Below, one piece after another: positions 14,015 through 19,538 of a stretch of DNA of 28,776 nucleotides. Numbering within the stretch: position 1 is the first letter of the stretch; each line of letters starts with the position of its first letter. The notes beneath the pieces were generated by a model that was not told the origin of the DNA, did not search any database, and was given only the letters and a program-made list of their open reading frames with translations. The position numbers and the translations under genes are program-made. The stretch lies in the NCBI GenBank assembly GCA_905236465.1, contig CAJOQA010000003.1, positions 1-28,776 of the forward strand, read 5' to 3'. Origin of the DNA: an uncultured Treponema sp. Lineage in GTDB: Bacteria > Spirochaetota > Spirochaetia > Treponematales > Treponemataceae.

Positions 14015-15022
14015 TTATTTGTCAAATGCGTGGCCTGCTGAACCAAATACGTTTATGTTTTTATCCATATACATCTTTTTAAGTTCATCGCGTGCAGGTC
14101 CTAAGTATTTGCGTGGGTCAAATTCGTCAGGATGCTCTGTGAATACACGGCGGATTGCAGCTGTCATGGCAAGACGTCCGTCTGAGTCTACGTTGATTTT
14201 GCAAACTGACATAGAAGCTGCCTTGCGTAACTGCTCTTCTGGAATACCTACAGAGTTAGGAATCTTTCCGCCAAACTTTTCAATTTCCTGTACGTATGAT
14301 GCAGGTACAGAAGAAGAACCGTGAAGAACAATGGGGAATCCTGGCAGCTGCTTTTCAATTGCTTCAAGAACATCAAATGCCAATGGTGGAGGAACTAAAG
14401 TTCCATCTTCACGTCTTGTGCACTGTTCTGGTGTGAATTTGCAGCGTCCGTGGGATGTTCCAATAGAAATTGCAAGAGAGTCACAACCAGTCTTGCTTGT
14501 AAAGTCAATTACTTCTTCTGGTTTTGTGTATTTGCTTTCTTCTGCTGCAACATCATCTTCTACGCCACCAAGAACACCAAGTTCAGCTTCTACTGTTACA
14601 TAGTCCTTCTGTGAATGGGCATAGTCACAAACTTGCTTTGTAAGTTTTACGTTTTCATCGTAGGGGAGGGCAGAGCCGTCAATCATAACAGAAGAAAAAC
14701 CGTTGTCGATGCAGTCCTTTGCCACTTCAAAGTTTGGACCGTGATCCAAGTGAAGTACGATCGGAATGTCTGCTCCTAACTCGTGAGCATATTCAACTGC
14801 TCCACGGGCCATGTTGCGCAAAATGAATTTGTCTGCGTATTGGCGGGCACCCTTTGAAACCTGAAGAATTACAGGTGATTTTGTTTCAACGCATGCCTGA
14901 ATGATAGCCTGCATCTGCTCCATATTATTGAAGTTGTATGCAGGAATTGCATAATGACCTTTCATGGCCATCTCAAAAAGGTGCTTGCTGTTTACAAGAC
15001 CAATTTCTTTGTAGCTGAACAT
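14015..15022 (-). CDS. fba: Class II fructose-1,6-bisphosphate aldolase
   Basis: A 335-residue zinc-dependent glycolytic aldolase that cleaves fructose-1,6-bisphosphate into DHAP and glyceraldehyde-3-phosphate. Visible are YAIPAYNFNNMEQMQAII, IPIVLHLDHGPNFEVAKDCID with the catalytic Asp and first zinc His near residue 80, VMIDGSALPYDENV, VTVEAELGVLGGVEDD (zinc Glu), ISIGTSHGRCKF (zinc His), FPIVLHGSSSVP (zinc His) and CKINVDSDGRLAMTAAIRR. I chose the ATG at 15022 (TAGGAG 5 bases upstream); the 38-residue extension to 15136 is not conserved and would run through the promoter. Divergent flaA genes lie upstream, an arrangement I recall from Treponema pallidum. Confidence 0.96.
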   Translation of the reverse strand: MFSYKEIGLVNSKHLFEMAMKGHYAIPAYNFNNMEQMQAIIQACVETKSPVILQVSKGARQYADKFILRNMARGAVEYAHELGADIPIVLHLDHGPNFEVAKDCIDNGFSSVMIDGSALPYDENVKLTKQVCDYAHSQKDYVTVEAELGVLGGVEDDVAAEESKYTKPEEVIDFTSKTGCDSLAISIGTSHGRCKFTPEQCTRREDGTLVPPPLAFDVLEAIEKQLPGFPIVLHGSSSVPASYVQEIEKFGGKIPNSVGIPEEQLRKAASMSVCKINVDSDGRLAMTAAIRRVFTEHPDEFDPRKYLGPARDELKKMYMDKNINVFGSAGHAFDK

Positions 15023-15049
15023 AAATACTCCTATAAAATAGAATTGATA

Positions 15050-15067
15050 TATTCTACGAGTAGAATA
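15050..15067. promoter_or_regulatory. 18-bp palindrome at the fba promoter start point (operator-like)
   Basis: TATTCTAC-GA-GTAGAATA is a perfect 8-bp inverted repeat with a 2-bp centre. It overlaps the -10 element of the proposed fba promoter (15065-15070) and the expected transcription start, the position of a repressor site. The binding protein is unknown. Confidence 0.55.
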
Positions 15068-15093
15068 ATATGATATTTTATAGTAAAATTCAA
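15065..15093 (-). promoter_or_regulatory. Candidate promoter for fba
   Basis: On the minus strand TTGAAT (15093-15088), a 17-bp spacer and TATTAT (15070-15065) lie 43 bp upstream of the fba start codon, giving a leader of about 35 bases. Confidence 0.5.
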
Positions 15094-15118
15094 GACTGAA
15101 ATGTGACTTTACTATAAA
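15077..15118. repeat. Perfect 11-bp inverted repeat with 20-bp spacer upstream of fba
   Basis: TTTATAGTAAA (15077-15087) and TTTACTATAAA (15108-15118) are exact reverse complements. Each arm is itself a small dyad (TTTA-N3-TAAA), so this could be two sites for one dimeric regulator, 31 bp (about three helical turns) centre to centre. The left arm lies inside the fba promoter spacer and the right arm upstream of its -35. Confidence 0.6.
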
Positions 15119-15165
15119 GAAGGCTAAATTTTCCAAAAAAATTTGAACTTAATAACTTAAATCAT

Positions 15166-15194
15166 TTGACAAAGAAGGCGTAGCGAAATATAAT
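15166..15194 (+). promoter_or_regulatory. Consensus sigma70 promoter for the flaA pair
   Basis: TTGACA (15166-15171), a 17-bp spacer and TATAAT (15189-15194) match the sigma70 consensus exactly. Transcripts would start near 15201 and carry a leader of about 128 bases. Confidence 0.8.
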
Positions 15195-15238
15195 GAGGTA
15201 ATGAGTTAAGAATGCTTTGCTGATTGAAAAATAGATGC

Positions 15239-15266
15239 TAAAGTTTTTCCTGATTCAAACCGATAA
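15239..15266 (+). promoter_or_regulatory. Sigma28 (FliA) promoter for the flaA pair
   Basis: TAAAGTTT (15239-15246), a 12-bp spacer and ACCGATAA (15259-15266) match the FliA consensus (TAAAGTTT-N11-GCCGATAA) apart from one base and one extra spacer base. It lies downstream of the sigma70 promoter and 62 bp before the ATG, in front of a flagellar gene. Confidence 0.75.
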
Positions 15267-15310
15267 GTAAATAAAGTGTTTTCCGTGGATATTAAAAACA
15301 GGGAAAGCCA

Positions 15311-15327
15311 CAATTCAAGGAGAATTG
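15311..15327 (+). promoter_or_regulatory. Hairpin presenting the flaA ribosome binding site
   Basis: CAATTC-AAGGA-GAATTG is a perfect 6-bp stem whose loop is the AAGGA of the AAGGAG ribosome binding site; the ATG at 15329 starts two bases after the stem. Stem formation could modulate translation. Confidence 0.5.
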
Positions 15328-15328
15328 A

Positions 15329-16045
15329 ATGAAAAAGGGCGTAGTCATTTTAGGAGGCCTTGTTGCGCTTGCATTCTGCGTTCCGGCAGTTGCTCAACCA
15401 AGTGCAAAGGCTGTAGAGACAATCGTTATCGACAACTTCGATACACCAGATCAGATGGATTGGACATGGGGTATACAGGCCAGCCGTTTTGTGGCTGAAG
15501 GTTATCCTATCATTAAGAACTTTGAAGGTATGCCCAACTCTCTTAAGGCTTACCGCAAAGATGGTGATCCTACCGCACAGGTTCTTGGCGCAAAGGTAGC
15601 CTTTGACCGCAAGGGAGATAACTGGTTTGAAGTATTCCCAAAAAATAAGGAAGGTGAGGGGCGCAATGAACCACAGTTTCTTGGTACAGTTACACAGATA
15701 GATTTCTGGGTATGGGGTGCAAATTATAATTACAAACTGGAAGTTCTTATCCGCGATGCAGATGGTCGTGTACACACCTTAAAAGCAGGAAACCTTGCTT
15801 TCCAGGGATGGAGAAATATAGTAATTAATGTTCCTGGCTATATCCGCCAACATTCAAGACTTCGTTCCGGACGTCCAAACATGACTTTTGTTGGTTTCAG
15901 AATCCGTACAGATGCTACTGAAGCTGTAGATAACTATGTAGTTTACTTTGACCAGCTCAAGTACACAACCAATACACTTACAAATGTATACGATGGATAT
16001 GAACTGAGAGCAGCTGACTTTGGCGAAGGCTCTGCTGCAGAGTAA
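15329..16045 (+). CDS. FlaA-family flagellar filament sheath protein (first paralogue)
   Basis: A 238-residue exported protein with a signal peptide cleaved near AVAQ (residues 1-22). The mature part follows the spirochaetal FlaA pattern: IVIDNFDTPDQMDWTWG, KVLGAKVAF-like VLGAKVAFDRKGDNWFEVFP, QIDFWVWGANYNYKLEVLIRD, LAFQGWRNIVINVPGYIRQ, FVGFRIRTD and YVVYFDQLKY near the end. FlaA proteins form the sheath around the FlaB core of periplasmic flagella. Two promoters (sigma70 and sigma28) and a good ribosome binding site precede it. A second flaA-like gene follows after 22 bp. Which FlaA number this corresponds to in characterised treponemes needs alignment. Confidence 0.9.
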   Translation: MKKGVVILGGLVALAFCVPAVAQPSAKAVETIVIDNFDTPDQMDWTWGIQASRFVAEGYPIIKNFEGMPNSLKAYRKDGDPTAQVLGAKVAFDRKGDNWFEVFPKNKEGEGRNEPQFLGTVTQIDFWVWGANYNYKLEVLIRDADGRVHTLKAGNLAFQGWRNIVINVPGYIRQHSRLRSGRPNMTFVGFRIRTDATEAVDNYVVYFDQLKYTTNTLTNVYDGYELRAADFGEGSAAE

Positions 16046-16067
16046 TAAAAAGAGGCGGTAAATACAT

Positions 16068-16805
16068 ATGAAAAAATTACATTTAGCTATTCTTGCAGTT
16101 GCAGTTATTGCTGCTTCAACTGCTTTTGCACAATCTAATGACGGTAATACAAGTATTGCTGATCCTGATGCTTCAAACATTGGAAATGATAGTGCACGTC
16201 AGGCTCTTCGCGAAGTTAGCGTAGACCGTTTTGAGCGTGAAGGTTCTTGGAACGTACATATTTCTTCTGACTATGGTGTTATTGCTGGTCGTTTGTTTGA
16301 GGGTAGCCCTCTTGCAAAGGAACCTCTTAACGATGCCGCAAATCAGGAAATGGAAGATACAAAAGTTCTTGGTGTTAAGGTAGAGTTCTTCCGCCGTGGC
16401 GTAAACCAGTTCTTCATTACAGCTGCCCGCCCAATCGCAATTGAAGGTGTTACAAAGACAGTTTCAGTTTGGGCTTGTGGACGTAATATGGGACATCAGC
16501 TTTGGCTCTTAGTTCAGGACTACAATGGTCACAACTTTGAGATTTGGATGGGTTCACTTGAATTTAGCGGTTGGAAAAAGATTACAGCTGCTATTCCACC
16601 ATCACCAGATAGCGAGCATGGTATTGTACAGTCATCTGTATATCACGGTGACAAACCAGGTCTCCGCATCGTTGGTTTCCGTGTAGACTGCAACCCAATG
16701 GAAGCAAAGGGTTCTTTCTATATGTATCTTGATGACCTACGTGCAGTTACAGACTTGTACGATATGGAAAATCGTGATGCAGACGATATGAATGATGCTT
16801 GGTAA
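16068..16805 (+). CDS. FlaA-family flagellar filament sheath protein (second paralogue)
   Basis: A 245-residue exported protein with a signal peptide ending at AFAQ (residues 1-22). It shares the FlaA layout with the gene before it: VDRFEREGSWNVHIS, KVLGVKVEFFRRGVNQFFI, TVSVWACGRNMGHQLWLLVQDYNGH, LEFSGWKKITAAIPP, RIVGFRVDCNP and YMYLDDLRAVTDLYD. The C-terminus is very acidic (DADDMNDAW). The pair presumably arose by duplication and the two products may pack together in the periplasmic sheath. A ribosome binding site (AGGCGG) lies in the 22-bp gap, and the unit ends at an intrinsic terminator. Confidence 0.9.
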   Translation: MKKLHLAILAVAVIAASTAFAQSNDGNTSIADPDASNIGNDSARQALREVSVDRFEREGSWNVHISSDYGVIAGRLFEGSPLAKEPLNDAANQEMEDTKVLGVKVEFFRRGVNQFFITAARPIAIEGVTKTVSVWACGRNMGHQLWLLVQDYNGHNFEIWMGSLEFSGWKKITAAIPPSPDSEHGIVQSSVYHGDKPGLRIVGFRVDCNPMEAKGSFYMYLDDLRAVTDLYDMENRDADDMNDAW

Positions 16806-17561
16806 TCATTTATGATTATAAAAGGCTCCCTCTTTAGGGGGCTTTTTTATTTTAAATACTTTACTTTTCCCTTCTTTTCCACATTCTTCAACGAGGTCTA
16901 ATTTCTTATATAACCAAAGCATAAGCCTTAGAGAGTCTTTTTTTAACCCCTTTATTTTTTTTGCAAAAAGTTGCTGATACATTTCATTTATGGTAAAACT
17001 TTCCCCTAAATCTTGGGGGAAAAGGGAAATGTAATCTTCCCTTTTATTAAAAATAATCTTTTCTTCAATGCTTTCAAGCCTTTTTCCACTTTTTAACCAA
17101 TTTTTCTTGAAGCGTCTTCTTCCATTTTTGGACTGTACTGCTTCTTTTGTTTCTTCCCTTTCTTCTGTCATCGTAATAAGCAGCACTTCAAGAGTAAAAT
17201 TTTTATCAAGCAAAAGTGTATGCAATCCTGTAAGTTCCCTGAATATTGAATATATATTTTTAGTGACAGGGCTTTTTCGCCTTCGTTTTTCTTTTTTTGT
17301 TACGCTACATGTTTCTATATATTTACAGGCTGCCAGGGGGTATACAACTTTTACCTTGCGACCTTCATTTAGAAAATAATTTATTTTCTTAAATAAAGAG
17401 CTTACACTTCCTGTTTGAATCTCTATAATGTCTTTTTTTGCTGTCACTATATCTGCAATATAGGGGCCTACCTTTTCTTCTTTTTTGCTATTAGGATTCT
17501 CGATGGCATAGAGGTCTTTTATTGTTTTATGTAAACTAGTCTCATTTAGTGTATTAATCAT
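16806..17561 (-). CDS. Uncharacterised protein with PD-(D/E)XK-like (EIQ) motif and likely C-terminal winged helix
   Basis: A 251-residue cytoplasmic protein, very Lys-rich. Residues 1-85 contain YIADIVTAKKDIIEIQTGSV, then LFKKINYFLNEGRKVKVVYPL. The order D...EIQ, an amphipathic helix, then a hydrophobic strand resembles a PD-(D/E)XK nuclease core with E-x-Q in place of E-x-K. Residues 120-165 are charged and contain GRRRFKKNW. Residues 190-245 (FTINEMYQQLFAKKIKGLKK, LRLMLWLYKKLDLVEECGKE, KVFKIKKP) read like a winged helix. A DNA-related role is an inference; it may belong to an uncharacterised DUF of this fold. It is divergent from mraZ and its 3' end contains the flaA terminator. The ribosome binding site is poor. 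Confidence 0.6.
   Translation of the reverse strand: MINTLNETSLHKTIKDLYAIENPNSKKEEKVGPYIADIVTAKKDIIEIQTGSVSSLFKKINYFLNEGRKVKVVYPLAACKYIETCSVTKKEKRRRKSPVTKNIYSIFRELTGLHTLLLDKNFTLEVLLITMTEEREETKEAVQSKNGRRRFKKNWLKSGKRLESIEEKIIFNKREDYISLFPQDLGESFTINEMYQQLFAKKIKGLKKDSLRLMLWLYKKLDLVEECGKEGKSKVFKIKKPPKEGAFYNHK
16821..16848 (+). terminator. Intrinsic terminator of the flaA pair
   Basis: AAAGGCTCCC (16821-16830) pairs with GGGGGCTTTT (16837-16846) over 10 bp with two G-U pairs and a 6-base loop, and runs into six T. It lies inside the 3' end of the convergent gene at 16806-17561. Confidence 0.85.
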
Positions 17562-17580
17562 TAGAAACCACTAGATATAA

Positions 17581-17608
17581 ACTATACATTTTTAGAGGGA
17601 AAATTCAA
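17581..17608 (-). promoter_or_regulatory. Candidate promoter for the EIQ-motif gene
   Basis: On the minus strand TTGAAT (17608-17603), a 16-bp spacer and TATAGT (17586-17581) lie so close to the ATG at 17561 that the leader would be only about 12 bases, in line with the weak ribosome binding site. Confidence 0.5.
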
Positions 17609-17647
17609 GGGCTTTGAAAATTTTTAGATTATCGGCACCTTTTATAA

Positions 17648-17675
17648 TTGACATTATAAAAAAATGGGGTAAAAT
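17648..17675 (+). promoter_or_regulatory. Promoter of the mraZ/division cluster
   Basis: TTGACA (17648-17653), a 16-bp spacer and TAAAAT (17670-17675). The predicted start, near 17682, immediately precedes the MraZ boxes. Confidence 0.55.
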
Positions 17676-17684
17676 ATATCCTAA

Positions 17685-17720
17685 GTGGGAAATTGTGGGA
17701 AAAAGTGGTGAGCAGTGGAA
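17685..17720 (+). promoter_or_regulatory. MraZ boxes: four GTGG repeats at 10-bp spacing
   Basis: GTGGGA (17685), GTGGGA (17695), GTGGTG (17705) and GTGGAA (17715) occur at exact 10-bp intervals, so they lie on one face of the helix. MraZ is known in E. coli to bind direct GTGGG repeats upstream of its own gene and repress the cluster. The array starts a few bases past the predicted transcription start and its last unit overlaps the beginning of mraZ. Confidence 0.75.
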
Positions 17721-18170
17721 ATGGACGTGCTTAACGGAGGCTTTTGCAATACTTTGGACGAAAAGGGAAGACTTTCTTTTCCGGCAAAGTTGCGCTCTGC
17801 CCTACAGCAGAATGAACTCATTGTTACGCAGGGTCTAGACCACTGTCTCATGCTTTTTACTTGCAGTGAGTGGGAAAACTTTGCTGGTCAAATAATCGGT
17901 AAGGTTTCTGTGTTTGATCCTCAAAAACGTATGGTTATGCGGCGCATAATTGCACCGGCACAAAAAATCGAATTTGATAAATCAGGCAGACTCTCAATTC
18001 CTCAAGGCCTTAGGGACTATGCGTCTTTAAGTTGTGGCTCAGAATGTCATATACTTTCTATGGGAAAATTCATGGAACTTTGGGATTCTGCTGAATACAA
18101 GAAGTATAATGAAAGTAACGAACCTCTTTTCCAGGAAGCCGTTGCATCTATGAGCGATATTTTGTTATAA
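17721..18170 (+). CDS. mraZ: Transcriptional regulator MraZ
   Basis: A 149-residue protein with the two tandem AbrB/SpoVT-like halves of MraZ: FCNTLDEKGRLSFPAKLR near residue 10 and IEFDKSGRLSIPQGLRDYA near residue 85, each with the DxxGR sequence. MraZ forms ring-shaped oligomers that bind direct repeats and repress the division/cell-wall cluster. The GTG at 17715 is also possible, but the ATG at 17721 has GGTGA 9 bases upstream, against 3 bases for the GTG. It is the first gene of the cluster and is followed after a stem-loop by rsmH. Confidence 0.93.
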   Translation: MDVLNGGFCNTLDEKGRLSFPAKLRSALQQNELIVTQGLDHCLMLFTCSEWENFAGQIIGKVSVFDPQKRMVMRRIIAPAQKIEFDKSGRLSIPQGLRDYASLSCGSECHILSMGKFMELWDSAEYKKYNESNEPLFQEAVASMSDILL

Positions 18171-18194
18171 GTCGCTGTTTTTTTTTGATGTTAA

Positions 18195-18216
18195 GGCAGA
18201 AGTTTTAATTTCTGCC
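18195..18216 (+). other. Perfect stem-loop between mraZ and rsmH
   Basis: GGCAGAA (18195-18201) and TTCTGCC (18210-18216) form a perfect 7-bp stem with an 8-base loop. No T run follows, so it is more likely a processing or stability element than a strong terminator. Confidence 0.45.
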
Positions 18217-18252
18217 ATAGACATAAGGAGAAACAGTGCGGAGTAAAAAAAA

Positions 18253-19236
18253 GTGGAAATTGTCCATACACCGGTTTTGTTACATGAATGCCTGTCATAT
18301 CTTTCCCCTCTCGGAGAAAGCTATGAAAATGATGCCTTCATGGTTGATTCAACTTTAGGTGAAGGTGGGCATACATTCAACTTTCTTTCAAAATACCCCG
18401 CACTGCATGTGACAGGCGTTGACGCTGATGCCCTTATACAAGGTAGGGCACGCGAACGCCTGTCTCAATTCGGGGACAGGGTGTCTTTCTATAATGGATG
18501 GTTTAATGATTTTTATCATAATTATCCCTATGAAAGACATCCTGACCTTATTTTGTTTGATTTAGGTATTAGTGTTTTTCACTATGAACGGAGTGGGAGG
18601 GGATTTTCATTTCGTCACGATGAAGAACTTGATATGCGGTTGAATCCTTCTGCGGGAGAAAGCGCCGAAGATATTGTAAATTCTATGCCAGAGGAGGAGC
18701 TGGCAAATATGATTTACCTTTATTCGGATGAAAAATTTTCCCGCAGAATTTCTTCTGCCATTGTTGAAGGTCGCAAAAAAGGGAGGATTTCTTCAACAAA
18801 GGCTCTGGCTGATTTAATTTATGGGTGTGTACCGGCATCTTACGCCCATGGACCGATACACCCTGCAACTAGAACCTTTCAGGCTTTACGCATTTGTGTA
18901 AACAGCGAGTTAAAAAGACTCCCCCTTGCCTTGCATGATGCATTTAATGTATTAGCGGAAGGGGGGAAAATGGGGGTAATTACTTTTCATTCTCTTGAAG
19001 ATAGAATTGTTAAGAATTATTTCAGAAATTTAGGAAAGGTTTGTGTTTGTCCGCCTAATGCTCCTGTTTGCACCTGCGGTTCTTCACCTTGTGCTCAGGT
19101 TTTGACTAAAAAGCCTATTGAGCCTACAAAAGAAGAGGTTTTAGCAAATTCTCCCTCTAGAAGTGCAAAGTTGCGGGTTGTAAAAAAAATCCGCAATGCT
19201 GATAAAATGCGACTTCTAGGAGTGGAGGCTTTATAA
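18253..19236 (+). CDS. rsmH: 16S rRNA (cytosine1402-N4)-methyltransferase
   Basis: A 327-residue SAM-dependent enzyme that methylates N4 of C1402 in the 30S decoding centre. It begins with HTPVLLHECLSYL, then motif I MVDSTLGEGGHTFNFL, DLILFDLGISVFHYERSGRGFSF, RTFQALRICVNSELKRL, GKMGVITFHSLEDRIVKNYF, and the Cys-rich CVCPPNAPVCTCG before SPSRSAKLRVV. The start is a GTG with GGAG 9 bases upstream. A stronger ribosome binding site (AAGGAG, 18225-18230) precedes a GTG at 18236 that is one base out of frame across an A8 run. The stop codon overlaps the ftsL ATG by one base. Confidence 0.95.
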   Translation: MEIVHTPVLLHECLSYLSPLGESYENDAFMVDSTLGEGGHTFNFLSKYPALHVTGVDADALIQGRARERLSQFGDRVSFYNGWFNDFYHNYPYERHPDLILFDLGISVFHYERSGRGFSFRHDEELDMRLNPSAGESAEDIVNSMPEEELANMIYLYSDEKFSRRISSAIVEGRKKGRISSTKALADLIYGCVPASYAHGPIHPATRTFQALRICVNSELKRLPLALHDAFNVLAEGGKMGVITFHSLEDRIVKNYFRNLGKVCVCPPNAPVCTCGSSPCAQVLTKKPIEPTKEEVLANSPSRSAKLRVVKKIRNADKMRLLGVEAL

Positions 19237-19538
19237 TGAAAAAAGTTGCTTTTGCCTTAAAAGCTGTTTTTATTTGTTTGTTTGCTCTTTCTATTCCTGG
19301 TTTGCTGATTTTAGATGCTTTTCAGGCTAGGCGGTATGCAGATTTGCGTGAGCAGGTTTTGGATTTAGAAAAAACTCAGGCAGATTTGGTTGAGCAGAAT
19401 AAAAAGCTTATTACAGATATCAGTATTCTTTCTAGCAGTGAGCGTATAGAGAAAATTGCTGAAGAAGAACTTGGAATGAAGCAAGCAGAATCTGAACAGA
19501 TTGTTAGGGTAGAAATGAAGGATAAAAAAACAAAATGA
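19236..19538 (+). CDS. ftsL: FtsL-like division protein
   Basis: A 100-residue bitopic membrane protein: a short basic N-terminus, one membrane segment (VAFALKAVFICLFALSIPGLLILDAF, residues 4-29), then a periplasmic coiled coil (LREQVLDLEKTQADLVEQNK) ending in RIEKIAEEELGMKQ, the FtsL/DivIC terminal motif. FtsL bridges FtsQ to the FtsWI synthase. The sequence is too short and variable to separate FtsL from DivIC by itself; its place after rsmH supports FtsL. It overlaps rsmH by one base and murF by four (ATGA), so translation is coupled. Confidence 0.8.
   Translation: MKKVAFALKAVFICLFALSIPGLLILDAFQARRYADLREQVLDLEKTQADLVEQNKKLITDISILSSSERIEKIAEEELGMKQAESEQIVRVEMKDKKTK

Larger units (their letters stand above)
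15023..15328. promoter_or_regulatory. Divergent fba/flaA control region
   Basis: This 306-bp gap has no gene. It holds, from left to right, two perfect dyads around a minus-strand promoter for fba, a consensus sigma70 promoter and a sigma28 promoter reading toward flaA, and a hairpin that presents the flaA ribosome binding site. Each is listed separately. Confidence 0.7.

Noticed and set aside
15023..15136. N-terminal extension of the fba reading frame
   Set aside because: It is unconserved, crosses the promoter and dyads, and the ATG at 15022 has a strong ribosome binding site and the normal family N-terminus.
17614..17838. Plus-strand open frame overlapping the mraZ promoter and 5' end
   Set aside because: It runs through the promoter and MraZ boxes in another frame than mraZ and resembles no protein; it is a shadow.
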